From contig JAKCPB010000331.1 in assembly GCA_021442155.1 (NCBI GenBank), positions 1 to 64,000 on the forward strand: DNA of 64,000 nt, in the 5' to 3' direction. Every line of letters begins with the position of its first letter. Positions within the stretch are counted from its first letter, which is position 1. Of this stretch, positions 28,896 to 40,655 are shown piece by piece. The translations under genes were made by a program, and so were the position numbers. The DNA comes from Cymbidium sinense. Taxonomy: Eukaryota > Streptophyta > Magnoliopsida > Asparagales > Orchidaceae. The notes beneath the pieces are model-generated. The model was not told the origin of the DNA. It saw only the letters and a list, made by a program, of their open reading frames with translations, and did no database searches.

Positions 28896-29036
28896 ATGTA
28901 AATCTATCATTTTTATTATATTATTAATTCATATAAATTATTGAGAAAGATTTCGATTGAATCAAGGTCCTTTATAAAATATAGTTCTTTTTTTTTTTTT
29001 TTTTCTATCTAGAATAGATATCTAGAAATAAATTAA

Positions 29037-29104
29037 TCCAATAGGATTTGAACCTATACTAAAGGTTTAGAAGACCTCTGTCCTATCCATTAGACAATGG
29101 ACGC
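29037..29104 (-). tRNA. trnR-UCU: tRNA-Arg (UCU)
   Basis: On the minus strand the sequence reads GCGTCCATTGTCTAATGG, then an anticodon arm with UCU, then the T arm GGTTCAAATCC. The last three bases of the 3' acceptor strand (CGC) are missing, so the acceptor stem cannot close fully. Its position after atpA and before trnG-UCC is standard. Confidence 0.93.
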
Positions 29105-29250
29105 TCTTCATTCTTATTTTCACATTTTTTCATAAAAAAATGCGAAGTATTTAGGGAATACAATAAACAATAAAAAGAAGGATACATATCAAAAAGGATA
29201 AGGCATCTGTATATCCTATGAAGTTAAGGAATAAATAATATATATAGTGT

Positions 29251-29999
29251 GTAGCGGGAATCAAACCCGCATCGTTAGCTTGGAAGGCTAGGGGTTATAG
29301 TCGACGTTGTTTGATCGATTTTAACATCTCTAATTCAAAACCGAACATGAGATTTGGTTTCATTCGGCTCCTTTATGGAATATCTATGTATTCCCATCAT
29401 AGAAAAAATGAGATCCATAACATCTATGACTTTTTTTACGAATGCATCTAAAGTTACTTGCTTTTAGATGATCCCTATAGAAGGGAGATTCTATCAAATC
29501 TTTCTAGTCTCTAGTCTAGTTACTTGCTTCTATTTCTTTTCTATTGGGATCCTAAGGAAAATAATTTTGTTTCTACCGAAATAATAAGAAGCCGAGGGTT
29601 CTAGTAAACCAAAACCATCATTTTCTAGCTATTTGGCTTCAATCTTACCCTTTTTTTGAGCAAAATTGAAGATTTAGTTACGATTGAAAGTTTTGTACTA
29701 TTATCCATAGATCCTTTATTCATACTCATTGGATTGGAAGAATTTAACCAATCAAAAAAATTATGCTTCTCGACTCCATAATCCAATTTTTTTATTAAAA
29801 TTGATTGACTTTTGGATAGAAATGGTGAGAATGTATATTCTTTCCTCAAATGTCCTATTGAGGGGTAAAGGATTAAATCTTTTTTAAGAAATAAAGTTTT
29901 TTTTCGAATGGAATATAAAATATGAAAAAATGGAAAGACCCTTAACTATTGAAGTTGTTAATAGAGCGAATCACACTTTTACCACTAAACTATACCCGC
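29251..29999 (-). tRNA. trnG-UCC: tRNA-Gly (UCC), split by a group II intron
   Basis: Exon 1 (29977-29999) reads GCGGGTATAGTTTAGTGGTA on the minus strand and is followed by a GTGTG group II intron boundary. Exon 2 (about 29251-29294) carries the CTTCCAAGC anticodon arm and the GGGTTTGATTCCC T arm. The intron is about 680 bases, typical of seed-plant plastids. The last acceptor bases at the 3' end look shortened. Confidence 0.92.
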
Positions 30000-30021
30000 T
30001 ACATAGCTACATATTAATTAT

Positions 30022-30045
30022 ATATTTCATATTAATATGAAATAT
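30022..30045. repeat. 24-bp perfect palindrome
   Basis: ATATTTCATATT is followed at once by its reverse complement, with no loop. It lies just upstream of trnG exon 1, in the trnG-trnS spacer. No function is evident. Confidence 0.85.
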
Positions 30046-30581
30046 GAATCAAATCTTGAACCTCAACTTTCATTTAGAATGAAATTTGTTTTCATTGATG
30101 AATTTCGAATCTTATAATCTTATACTTAAGAATAAGAAAATAAAGACAAAAATAGTAGTTTACTATATAATAGAATACTATTACTAGAACACTTTTCCTA
30201 TAAATTTTAATAGAAAGACTAAATATTCTAATTTATACTCTAATTTCTATAATTACTATAGAATATATAGATAGAATATTCTATATTAATCTAGAATTTT
30301 TGAAAGAATTTCTCCATTAGAATCTTATATAATTTCTAATGGTTAGGAATGGCAATGAAAATGAGTTTTCTTGTTTCAATAATAATTTTTATTTTGAACA
30401 AAAGAAGTATTGGCCCGATACTAATACTTAATCAATTCGCTTTTGTAAAATTTGTACAAAATAAAAGAAGTAAAGTATTCTTTCTATTGGAGAAATGTTT
30501 GGATCATTGAAGTGAAGGAAAATAAAGATTGTTCTCAATCTTGACTTCTGAAATCACATGATAAATTTCCCATTTTGAATG

Positions 30582-30664
30582 GGAGAGATGGTGAGTGGAC
30601 TAAAGCGTCGGATTGCTAATCCGTTATGCAATTATTAAATGCAGGGTTCAAATCCCTCTCTCTT
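30582..30664 (+). tRNA. trnS-GCU: tRNA-Ser (GCU)
   Basis: This reads GGAGAGATGG-TGAGTGG with one base lost from the D arm, anticodon GCT at 30615-30617 within GGATTGCTAATCC, a long variable arm and the GGTTCAAATCC T arm. It faces psbI, the normal arrangement. Confidence 0.93.
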
Positions 30665-30812
30665 GACCCCGATCACTTGATATTTTTTTGGAATAATTTT
30701 GATTAGTTTCTTTTATAAATCTTTTATCTTTATTTAGCATCTATTCCATTTATTTATACATTTACCTATGAAAAAATCAAGGAAAAAGTAAAAATGAATC
30801 TCATCTCTTTTT

Positions 30813-30913
30813 TTATTCTTCACGCGGATTACTTGATCATTAGATAAGAATCGAAGATGAAGAGAAATAAAGAATATTACTCTTGTATAAACAAATAGTT
30901 TAAGAGTAAGCAT
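30813..30913 (-). pseudogene. psbI: psbI (photosystem II subunit I), frame-disrupted
   Basis: A one-helix thylakoid protein of the photosystem II core. It reads MLTLKLFVYTRVIFFISLHL then RFLSND, after which deletions remove part of the PGRNPGREE tail. The original stop (GAAGAATAA) is still present at 30813. It is 101 bases long against 111. An in-frame ATG four codons upstream is not the conserved start. Confidence 0.93.
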
Positions 30914-31348
30914 TAAAATCTCCAAGATAAGATCATTTTTTGTTTAAGGAAATAGATCACCTATTTTACGACACGCTATACACTATTTTGACATGACACT
31001 CCAAATTTCTTTCTATTTTTAATGTAATATTCTAATGTAATATTATGAATAATATTTTATGAAAAATATTCATTTTTTTACCAAAATTTCTTGCCATATC
31101 CATATCTATAATTAGGTATTGTATGGGATCTTCTAAAGGAAAAGTCGAACAAAAGAATCGGTGGCGATTAAAGATCAAGATCATCGCCTTCCCTTATTCA
31201 AATTCAATAATAAATACGAATTTAGCTTTTTTGAATCGAGGGTTCCTAATGTCCAAACTTATCGAATATTATTTATGATCTTATTGATTTTGAATCAAAA
31301 TTTTATCTTTTTATCGAATAAATTTTGAATTGAATAGAGATTTCATTC
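30914..31348. other. psbK-psbI spacer
   Basis: AT-rich, with no gene seen. A 17-base word (ATACACTATTTTGACAT) at about 30979-30995 recurs at about 32919-32935. Confidence 0.6.
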
Positions 31349-31521
31349 TTATCGAAAACTTACAGACTTGCCAAACAAAGGCTAAGAAGAAAAAAAATGA
31401 GGATAACGGCATAACGTCTACAATTGGATTGAAAAAGGCATAAGCGGGCAATTTGGCTAAGAAGAAACTACTAAAGGGTAGAATTAAGGCAGAGGCAGAT
31501 TAAACTAAAGATATTAAACAT
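31349..31521 (-). pseudogene. psbK: psbK (photosystem II subunit K), frame-disrupted
   Basis: A small photosystem II core protein made with a cleaved leader. The minus-strand ATG at 31521 begins [10 protein letters not shown], then indels break the leader. The mature part is recognisable across frames as [26 protein letters not shown] and SFR-stop. It is 173 bases long against about 186. It is divergent from trnQ as usual. Confidence 0.92.
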
Positions 31522-31859
31522 AACAAATATTCTTTTCTTGTTATTCAAAATTCAAATGAAATTGAAATGATAATAAATTATCGATTGGATTGAGTTGTTT
31601 TTCTGAGGGAAAATTGAAAAGAAAAAGGCAGATAAAAGAAAGAAATTCTTCTTTTTCTTTGACTTCTACCCAATAAAATAAGGATACAAAGAATTCTATT
31701 TTCATACAATATCTTAATTGAATTCTAAGTAATGATCAATTAATCTTTTTGATTCTATATCCATATCCATTGTGTTGAATCTAGCATGTCCTATATTTCT
31801 TTTGGTTGATTATTGACGAATAACCAATATTTATCTTAGTCTTTTTAGACCAACTAAAA
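31522..31859. other. psbK-trnQ spacer
   Basis: About 340 AT-rich bases with no gene seen. Confidence 0.6.
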
Positions 31860-31914
31860 TGGGGCGGTAAAAGCAGTTTTGGTCCCGTTATTGAGGTTCG
31901 AATCCTTCCGTCCC
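31860..31914 (+). tRNA. trnQ-UUG: tRNA-Gln (UUG), D-arm deleted
   Basis: The anticodon region GTTTTGGTCCCG and the complete T arm GAGGTTCGAATCC plus TTCCGTCCC are present. Most of the D stem and loop (the TGGCCAAGTGG part) is missing, leaving 55 of about 72 bases. It marks the end of the first collinear plastid block. Confidence 0.85.
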
Positions 31915-33061
31915 GGATCGTTTGCATCCAAAACGAAAGATTCTTCTCTATTGAAAATCTAATTCAACAATTTTACTTAATTTTGGATACAATGTTATCC
32001 AATCAATTCTAAGAATCATATCTTTTTTTTTTTACTTTATTTATTAAATTACTCAAGTATTTTATTCTTCAATATTTGTGATTCCTTTTGTTAACGATTA
32101 TTTGTTTTATAAGATGGAGATGGATGCGAAAAGACCATAATTTTCATAATTTGAGGATTCTTTTTTTTTCTCTTTGATCTTACCTTACGAGACTTTTTCT
32201 ACTCTATTATGTTTTAAATTCAATGAAAATAAGAAATGAAAATCAGATTCAATTGGAGATGGCAAAAGAGTAAATCATAATATTAGAATCGAAAATCATA
32301 TTTCATAAATAAAAAATGAAAAAATATGTCATAATTATGACATAAGAATATATTGTATATTTTTCTTATTAAGAATATCTTATTATTTCATTATTTTTCA
32401 TTATTTGATTATTATTTATAATTGAATATTTCAATGAAATATAATGAAATATTTAGTTTAGTATATTATTTAGTTAAAGTGGCTAAAACTTTTAGCCATT
32501 CATGAAGTAAATAGAGTTTCTATTTTAAATAAAATGAATAATTGTGACAGAAAAGATAAAAAGGTAGATATGATAGACTTTGAAATTGATGTTCCAAGCT
32601 AATAACTATTGCTATAAAACAACGTTTATTCCATAAATCCAACGGGTTTACAAGGTGTAAATTTCCATGTAGAGATCATTTCCTTTGAGACAAGGATTAT
32701 TTGGAGTTTGATCTCGATCATACTTTTTAGTTAGAAATAGTAATGGTGACACTTATAAGTGAATATTCAAAATTAGACTCGATAAGAATGAATCAAAAGG
32801 GTTAGTTCGTATAATTTACTAATTTTGATTTTAATCACTTATCAGTGATTTTATCTCAATTAAGTCTCCCTACTTAATTGTATGAATTATTCTACGGGTG
32901 CTCTACGACTTGGATACACTATTTTGACATCCCATTTTCATAGTAGAATGAAATATTCAAATTCTTCCTTGTCTATTGTGCTTTTCAAAATAGAAAAGCA
33001 CAATTCATAAGAAAACCATATCACAAATTGAATATCAATCAATATCAATTTACGCCTTCTC
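31915..33061. other. Spacer containing a plastid rearrangement junction (trnQ / petB)
   Basis: About 1.15 kb of AT-rich sequence. In most angiosperms rps16 follows trnQ, and petD lies downstream of petB. I see neither here: no rps16 exon or petD exon could be recognised on either strand. The break between the two plastid blocks must lie within this interval. Confidence 0.7.
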
Positions 33062-34440
33062 TTATGGACCGAAATACTTTGCTTACGTATCATTGGAAAG
33101 TGCATTAACATAAATAGTAAGAAGAGGCAATACAAAAGTATGTAAACTATAAAAATGAGTCAAAGTGGATTTACACTAGCACTTCCACGTAAGAATTCTA
33201 CCAAAGGTGATCCTATTATAGGAATAGCTTAGTGCGCTTTTTACAATTTTGCCCAATAGCCAATTTGGTCAGGAGTAACGCTATGCCAAAAGATGCGGTC
33301 AATACAAAAACTACCCTGTAACAGAAGTTAATTGCGGTTTTAAAACCTAAGATACAATCGTAGATCATCATTAGAACCATCATACTTGCGACCATCGATG
33401 AACTGATCGAATTAACCAACCAAAGTTGGCTATCATTATGTATTGAAACAGAGGAAAAAAAGCCTAATTGGACGATAGTAAAAGGTCATAGCAAAACCGT
33501 AGCTACTTGTACTAAAAAACAAAGTAATCCCCAAACAATAAAATATATTGACATGAGGAGGAACATATTTACTAGTTATATTATCTGCAATCGCTTGAAT
33601 CTTGAGACGTTCCTCAGACCAATCATAACTTTATTGAGATAGGTAAACCAAGAAAGACTCCCCTCAAAATATGAAAATTTCATCTGCGGCTCAAGCTACA
33701 AATCTTGGTTTCAACGGATATGGAATAGAGTTTCAAACTTCTTGGCCAACTTGACTCGATTTGACCCAAAGATAAGTAAGAAAAATCCAGAATCTCTTCT
33801 TTGTGATGATAATGCCAATACAATATCAAGTTGGCTCATCTATCTTTCTTTATGTTAATCATCAGCCTCTTGAATCTTCTCTTCCTATCTTTTTTTTTTA
33901 TAGGAATTCTCTTGTTGAGACCCTATGAATCAATTGAAACCTATTCATACTAGAACCGATGATTTAAGAAAACCAAAGCTAAACTCAAAGGATTTACGAG
34001 AAAAACCATTTGATCATCACTCTTCAATGAATGTAATAACTCAACAAAATCTAGAAAGAGGTTTCTTTGAAAGTATGAAGGAAAAAATTGTTTGATTTAG
34101 AAAAGACCTATTTCCCTATTTCCATTTTTTTTTCGGTTGCAGGTCTACAATAATAGGTATGAATCATAGTTCAACTTCTTTCTTTTCTTGATCTATATAG
34201 TGTATCAAGACTAGAATAAATAATCCGAGGTAGAATCATCTTGATAGAGATGACAGTCCATTCTCTTATTATCAATAGGATCAATTATAACAAGTCACCA
34301 TATTAGGAAATGAAATATCGAAATAAATAAATTTCGATCGAACTACCGAATGGTCATAAATCCAAGTCTTAGGTAATCTTAAGTTGAAGTATTTATCTTA
34401 AGCATTAAGTAAGTATAAGTAAAATAATCTTTTTTTAGGA
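33062..34440 (-). pseudogene. petB: petB (cytochrome b6), exon 2 and intron, frame-disrupted
   Basis: The haem-binding core subunit of the cytochrome b6f complex. Exon 2 (33062-33630, minus strand) shows [37 protein letters not shown]-type and TFYYRP fragments, SMMVLMMI, FVLTASFG, QIGYWA and, at the end, FMLMHFPMIRKQ then SISV. The LHVFRVYLTGG stretch, with a haem-ligand His, is deleted. Exon 2 is 569 bases against 642. The upstream part (33631 to about 34440) is the expected position of the group II intron. The tiny exon 1 (about 6 bases) could not be located. Confidence 0.9.
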
Positions 34441-34456
34441 CTTACTAGTTTTTGAA

Positions 34457-34660
34457 CTAATTAATTGAAATTCCCCAGTAAGATGAATTATAAATTTCTA
34501 AAATAATAGATAGAAATATTACAAATAGAGCCATTGCAACTCCCATAGTGGTGTAGTCCCCACCCTAGAGTTACTTTTCCATATTCCAAATTCAATGGTT
34601 TCAATAAACTCCCTAGTTGATCTTGGCATCTAACTACTCTCAGCGATTTTTTGTAGCCAT
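34457..34660 (-). pseudogene. psbH: psbH (photosystem II 10-kDa phosphoprotein), frame-disrupted
   Basis: The minus-strand ATG at 34660 begins MATKNR, replacing the usual MATQTVE by indel. Then come PRST(R)EFIETIEFGIWK-like frame fragments matching [29 protein letters not shown], and the C-terminus IYNSS...GISIN-stop. It is 204 bases long against 222. It lies between petB and the opposed psbN, as in the psbB operon. Confidence 0.9.
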
Positions 34661-34766
34661 AAATCCTCTTTCATTATGGGTTTAAATTTTGACTTTGTAT
34701 ACCATTCGTTATAGTTGTAAATAAACAACATTATCGTGATCCTTTGTGATCTTGAAATTATCGAAA

Positions 34767-34880
34767 AATAAAACAACCCAGTGCATCTATCTCGGTTTAC
34801 TTGTAATTTTTTGGTATGCCTTATATACCGCTTTTGGGCAACCCTCTCAAAATTAAGAGATCCTTGAGAACATGTGATTG
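34767..34880 (+). pseudogene. psbN: psbN (photosystem II assembly factor), start lost, frame-disrupted
   Basis: This is encoded opposite to psbT and psbH, as in all land plants. The start codon region is altered to AAATAAAACAACCC, where the family has ATGGAAACAGCAACCC. Then SGLLV- and SFTGYALYTAFGQPSQ-type segments are readable (GMPYIPLLGNPS in the wrong frame). The end corresponds to EEHGD. About 114 bases remain of 132. Confidence 0.85.
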
Positions 34881-34881
34881 A

Positions 34882-34920
34882 AAGTAATGAGCTCCAATAT
34901 TAATATGGGGCTCATTACTT
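34882..34920. terminator. psbN-psbT intergenic hairpin
   Basis: AAGTAATGAGCTCC (34882-34895) pairs with GGGGCTCATTACTT (34907-34920) with one G-U pair, around an 11-base loop. A stem-loop between the converging psbN and psbT genes is typical of plastids and protects or ends both transcripts. Confidence 0.8.
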
Positions 34921-34939
34921 CAATGGAAATAATGAAAAA

Positions 34940-35033
34940 TCATTTTTTTAGTTGGAACTTTGGTGGTTCTCGAAAAAGATAAAAAATTATCCCTAAAGTC
35001 GACTAAGAGGAATATATAAACCAATGCTTCCAT
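34940..35033 (-). pseudogene. psbT: psbT (photosystem II subunit T), frame-disrupted
   Basis: A single-helix photosystem II protein. It starts MEALVYIFLLV then breaks; the rest matches TLGIIFF and FREPPKVPTKK-stop in another frame. It is 94 bases long against about 105. It is transcribed between psbB and psbH. Confidence 0.92.
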
Positions 35034-35309
35034 AGATTCGATGTGGTTTACAATTATAGCTTTATTCATTTTGGATTATTTACTAAAATTATTTGAGATT
35101 TATTTACATTTTAACTATTACTATTATATATGTATATATAGATATAGTCATTCATATCTTATTACTTATTATTATATTTCAAATTTTTCTATATTATTCT
35201 ATTTATACATAAAAATATAGAAAAAGATAAATATATGAAATATAATGAAATATCTAAATACTAGAATAAAAGAAAAATAGAGAGGCAAAAGATGGCAAAG
35301 GAATTTTGT

Positions 35310-36578
35310 ATCGGTACTTGTCTCCTTGGTTGGATCTCCAAGTTTTGGAATGCTCCAAATTCCACTTGAGCATCCAAATCTATCTGCAAAAATATCGAAC
35401 AAGGTTCCCGTGCCAAATGTGTCCGAAAAGAAAAGCAAAGCAAACATAGCATGCCCAAAAGTGAACCAATTGACTACTACACGATTTCAAAGTAGCGGTC
35501 TAATTCAAAATCTCACCTAATTGGGCACGTTATATTTTTCAGTGATCACTATAAATGACTCCATTGAGTTCTCCACCACAATTCAGCATTTACTTGTTCA
35601 ACACTTGCCCTTCTAAAAGGAACATATCTCACAATTTCGTCTCCATCTACCAAAACTACGAAATGTTTCAAAAGGTAGGCATCTGACGTACAAAGAGTTC
35701 ACGCCCTTCTTTATCTCTAAATATTGCGATTATTATCCATTATCCATTGATCTGCTCAGATAATCCCCTTTCGCGGATTATTACCAATGTAATAAGTAAA
35801 AGCTAATTTTTGATTTTAGACCAAGCTTAGATAAGCTCAATGTAACTCTTCGATATATTTCTTGTTGGGTACCATCCCGATAAAGTGGGACCAAATATTC
35901 GATTGGAGTAGTTCTTGAACCATACCACTAGTTAAACTTCGAAAAAAAAAATAAGCAATACTAGAAAGCACAATTTCAATATTACCCATGTAATCCTTTG
36001 TATAACGTTGAGGAGGACACTAAGATGGAATAGACATTAATATGATATTTTCGATATGATGAGAAGCTATTCCCACGGAACAAAAGGATCAAAACCTTGC
36101 ACTTTTGATTTGTACTTTTCGTTAGTCCATAAGGATCGACACCCATATACAGACCATATAATCACTTTACATGAAATGCACCAAAGCCAAAGCAAGCAAC
36201 TCAGAGAAATAAATGAATTCCAAAGATCTTGGGCAAATCAAAGAAGGTTTTTTCGTTCATCGTGAATATTTCTCCCAATACAATGCCGATAGAGAAGCAC
36301 AAACCATAAAACAAAATATGTGCTCACGCCTTCATAACTCCAAATGCGGATTCATTATAGTTCCTCGATATATTCCAACCCCACGAATTGGTTATTCCTA
36401 AACTTCGTCATGAACGAACATGCCTTCTCCACATTGGATCAAGAACAGGTCAGGGATCAAAACGCTAATTCATATAGAGCCATCGGCGAGCCCAAGAAAC
36501 TAAAGTATGTATTATATCGAAAGTAATGGTAGGGATCATTCAATACAACGGTATGAACCGATACCAAGGCAAACCCAT
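35310..36578 (-). pseudogene. psbB: psbB (CP47 chlorophyll apoprotein), frame-disrupted and shortened
   Basis: The CP47 inner antenna protein of photosystem II. The minus-strand start MGLPWYRFIPL-like (MGLPWYR visible) is at 36578. At the 3' end, MGMLCLLCFSFRTHLAREP covers the GHIWHGARTLFRDVFAG region in shifted frame, then IDLDAQVEFGAFQNLEIQP. Central parts match RLGI, GGWNI and DYIGNNPAKGG at the nucleotide level. About 1270 bases remain of 1527, the greatest relative loss among the photosystem genes apart from small ones. It heads the psbB-T-H-petB operon on this strand. Confidence 0.9.
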
Positions 36579-37126
36579 GTAAATACCCTTTTTGAAAAGA
36601 AATAGATATTATGTAACTTTATGCATTGGAAAAGACTGTATTTCACTGTTTGGTAGATTTTTTTATAGGAAAGGATTAATATTTATTTGTATTCCCTTCT
36701 TTTATTTTAATGAAATAGAATTCTTTCTATTTCTTTCTATTTAAGAACAAATAAACAGATCTTATTCTATACCCAATAAGTACCAATAAATGGGAGGATT
36801 TTAGGAAAAAATGCATAGATACTTTTTTAGAATTAATCATCATCAACGTCATCGATCCCCGGTTACAATCTTTCTTTATTCATTCGTATTCTCTATGAAC
36901 CTTCCAATTCTATATATATATACTATATATATACTATATAAGTCTAGATAAGAATATTAAGTTCTATTTTATAGAATCTAAATAAGATTCTAAATAGAAA
37001 GAAGATTAAAAGATATAAAAATAGAATATAAGAATAGAAAAGAAAAGAAAAATGATGAAGACAATAAAACCATTGCATTTCCATATTAAAGTAAAATATA
37101 GTAATTCATTTTTTTTTCTTATCTTA
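36579..37126. other. psbB-clpP divergent spacer
   Basis: About 550 bases between the divergent psbB and clpP starts, including AT dinucleotide runs at about 36912-36942. The promoters for both genes must lie here, but I could not assign them with confidence. Confidence 0.6.
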
Positions 37127-39105
37127 ATGCCTTGGTTTCCAAAAGTACCTTTTGAGTCACGGAGAGGAAGATGCGCGGGTTGGTATAGTGCAACTTGTCG
37201 CAGATTGGTCATATGGTATTTCTCATTATCTCCCTCGATCAGTATTCTATGTTTCACCAATCCAATAAATATATATTCATTTATTGAACCATCAATAATT
37301 AGCGTGAAGCACAATAATTCCTATTGGGAATCAATATTATCAAATAAAATAATTGATGGTTTACTTGGGTGATAAAAGAAAGTATCCGGGCTCGTTCAAG
37401 AATACCAAATTGTAAAGGTAAAAGTAATAGAATGGAGTGTAAATGTAGTAATTCTAAAAAAATATAAAAGAAAATAGAAATTTCATTAAATTCTTAATAA
37501 TTTATTAAATTCATTATTAATGAAATAGAATATAACTTACTATAAGAGAATCTATTTTGTAGAATATATAAAATTACACGATTCGCTTGTATCATAGAGA
37601 CTTACTATAGGGATAATTTTAAACCTACCAATAGAGTATGATGAATACATCGAATATTTTGGGAAAGGTATGAAAAATTGAAAAAAAAAAAAAAAGAGTG
37701 AATGCGAATCATTTGACCTATATGGAATGGCAAATCTTCCCTAGAACAAGAACCTAAAAGAATTGAAAGGGCCCATTGAACAAGAAAATGACATCGTAAT
37801 TTGAATTTGATGAAACAATACATCAATGAGAGGTTAGTTCAATAAGTTCATAAAATTCTTTTGATTTTCTACATTATAAATATAGGGAAGGGAAGGAGAG
37901 CAAAACTCATGTTAAAAAAAAAAAAATAATTGGAATCGACATTGATTTTTTTGCAATTCTTCGGCGTATGCATCCAAAGGTGCACGCACGGTTCCTCGAG
38001 ATACAATTTTGCCTAATCAACCGACTTCATCGAGAAAGATTACTTTTTTAGGCCAAGAGGTTGATAGCGAGATCTCGAATCAACTTGTTGGTCTCATGAT
38101 ATATCTCGAGAAGATGATACTAGGGATCTTTATTTGTTTATAAATTCACCAGCGGATGGGTAATACCAGAATAGCCATTTATGATACTATGCAATTTGTG
38201 TCATTGGATGTACATAATATGTATGGGATTAGCGCTTCAATGGGATCTTTATTGGTGAGGAGAAATTACCAAAGCGTCTAGCATTCCCCTACTTCGTGAG
38301 TTTTATTTGAAAAAAAAAGAATACTATGCCTTATTTGATCGAATATGAATCAAATAAAGAATAAGTAATAAATGGCAATTGAGTTCGATATGAACAAACT
38401 TTTATTGTTTTTTCTAACATGAGATTTTGTATCGAGATAGTAGTATGAAAGAAGGGTTATTCCCAATTTAATTTTATGTGTCAAGCAAGAGTCAATTTGT
38501 CACAAATCATTATTCTTCCACAAGTCTCTTTCTTATTTTTATGTTATGAGAGAAGAGTTAAAAAAATGGAAAAAATCATTTGATCCTTCTTGGATCCTAT
38601 CAAAAAAACTTTGGGATTGCTAAACCACGAGATAAATATATAAAAGCAGAACCATCATAGTATCTTTTTAACTACTAGGAAGGGTGGTAAATGGATCATT
38701 TAACTATTTGGATCGGATAGGTTCTTTTTATTCTTTTGATAGAATAATTCTATCGAAAAGATAAATTCCATGAGCCGTGCAATGTACAAAGATGATGCGG
38801 TTGTTTAATTCTATTTTTTATTGTTCTTTTGATTCCCCTTACTTTAATACTTTAACCCAATGCAATATATAGATAGAAGAACCATTCATGATGTTATATC
38901 TATCATTAGGTTATGATTCACCAACCGCTAGTTCTTTTACGAGGCACAAGCGGAGAATTTAGCTATTGAAGCTTACTCTCACAAAAGTTTATGTACAAGA
39001 GCAACCCTTTATGGGTTTTATAAGATATGGAAAGGGATGTTTTTTAGCAAGAAGCCCAAGCTCATGGCATCGTTGATCTTGTAGCGGTCGAAAATGATAT
39101 CTTGA
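37127..39105 (+). pseudogene. clpP: clpP (ATP-dependent Clp protease proteolytic subunit), three exons, frame-disrupted
   Basis: The plastid serine protease ClpP1. Exon 1 (37127-37187) encodes MPWFPKVPFE..EEDARV and ends at a GTGCAACTTG group II intron start. Exon 2 (about 38022-38296) has GQEVDSEISNQLVGLM, LYLFINS, AIYDTMQFV and the SMGS motif with the catalytic serine. Exon 3 (about 38906-39105) has MIHQP with the catalytic His, EAYSHKSLCTRATL-type shifted sequence and GIVDLVAVE. Both introns are retained, as in most angiosperms. Each exon carries indels. Confidence 0.9.
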
Positions 39106-39236
39106 TTCCATATAAATATAATTCCTTTAAAAATTGGAATTTTCAGTGTGAATAGAAATCATTCATAATCATCAACCATCGTTAAGATCTAAACCAACCC
39201 CGGTCTATTATCTAGAATGAGATTCTATAGACGCAT

Positions 39237-39332
39237 ATGCCAACCATTAAACAACTTATTAGAAGCATACGACCCAATAAGGAATGTCAAAATCTCCGCT
39301 CTTAGGATGTCCTTCGAGGAACATGTACTTAA
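39237..39332 (+). pseudogene. rps12: rps12 5' exon (ribosomal protein S12, trans-spliced), frame-disrupted
   Basis: It begins [11 protein letters not shown] (family [40 protein letters not shown]). RRGTCT appears in another frame before a group II donor-like GCATGTCTTCG, where the family has GTGCGAC. Only the 5' exon is here. Its partner exons normally lie in the inverted repeat and would be joined by trans-splicing. It lies between clpP and rpl20 as usual. Confidence 0.92.
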
Positions 39333-40036
39333 AGCATGTCTTCGTTCATTTCGGATCATGAGTTTGAAAAATGTAAAAGTTTTTTAGTATCACGACCACT
39401 ACCAATGAATTAGGATAGATATAGTGAAAGACGGAATTGACTCTAAAAATGAAGATCTATAATCTACTTAATTATGTTATGAATTTATGGTTTCTATTGG
39501 TGAAAATCCAATCACTCCATTTGAGATGAGAAGGAATTCTCCATTGGTAACAAATAGTTATCCATTGCGGAGGAAAATGGTTATGCTCTATTCTTTTCTT
39601 GAAAAACGGACTATTATAAACTATACTTTAAATTAAATCTCAGATCCTTGTATGGATAGCTTTTTTTTGTGAAAAGGACTATTACTTTATAATTAGAATT
39701 AAAAAGAATTCTAATTGAAAAATGAATGGTAGAGCCAAGAGTGTGAACTATACAAGTTCACGATAAAATTCGATGAAATGAAAGAAGAGATATGTATGAG
39801 GGACCTCACCGTTTAAGTTACCATAACGAGGAAACCCACTATTCTTTTTTATTTAGTAGCATTTTAATTTCTTATTTCTTACCTTGAAGAAAGAAAAAAT
39901 CGTGGTGGAAGGTCATAGTTAAAAAATTGGAATTTATATTTTATATATCGGAAGAATCCGTTTGTTATTAATAGAGGAAAAGGATGGTGAAAGAAGAGAA
40001 ATCAATTAGTTATTCAAGAAAATTTCATTTGATTCA
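39333..40036. other. rps12-rpl20 spacer
   Basis: About 700 AT-rich bases, the standard long spacer between the rps12 5' exon and rpl20. No gene is seen. Confidence 0.65.
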
Positions 40037-40360
40037 ATGACCAGTTAAACGAGGATATCTGACGAGGCGTCGAAAAAAGATTCGTTTATTTGCATCAACC
40101 TTTATAGGCTCATTCAAGACTTACTCGAACAACTACTCAACAAAGAATGAGAGCTTTGGTTTCTTCTCATCAAAATAGAGCGAAAAAGAGATTTTCATCA
40201 TTTGTGGATCACTGATAAATGCGATAACTCATGAGGATAGGCTATTCTATGGTTATAGCCTATTCATACTAATCTGCAGACAATTGCTTCAATCGTAAAA
40301 TACTTGCAAATAGCTATCAAATAAGAATTGTTTTGATATTATTTCAAAGAAAATCATTAA
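40037..40360 (+). pseudogene. rpl20: rpl20 (plastid ribosomal protein L20), frame-disrupted
   Basis: The start MTS-RGY at 40037 corresponds to [22 protein letters not shown]. Nucleotide matches continue through RLTRTTTQQRMRALVS, KRDF, LWITDKCDN-type shifted sequence and QLLQS-KILANS. About 324 bases remain of roughly 355. The frame is lost within the first ten codons. Confidence 0.9.
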
Positions 40361-40655
40361 AAAAAAAAAAAGAATACAAATCAAATAAAGGAATAAAAGA
40401 ATCTTAATTATTATCAGAAACAAGAATGATTGAAAAGGATTTCCAGAATGGACTCGGAAGATAGAAGAAAAAAGAAATGAAGATTTGAGTAGTAGGAATA
40501 AATGAACATCTTTCAAGAAAAAAGATTTCTTCCCATTTTTACTTTATTTATAATTTTAGAGTTTATAATACAAGAATCAAATCCATTCTAGTTTTTTTGA
40601 GCAAAAAATTCATATTAATATGAGCTTGAGTTCATTGGACTTTTGAAGAGTCTAT

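Noticed and set aside
30979..32935. Dispersed 17-base repeat ATACACTATTTTGACAT (about 30979 and 32919)
   Set aside because: It is too short for a functional claim and could be a chance match or a shared spacer remnant in AT-rich DNA.
31915..33061. rps16 or petD
   Set aside because: No exon of either gene could be recognised on either strand.
37052..37372. Possible novel 106-residue protein and its antisense partner
   Set aside because: The frame simply runs through clpP exon 1 into its intron. The recognisable part is clpP, and the rest is intron read as protein.
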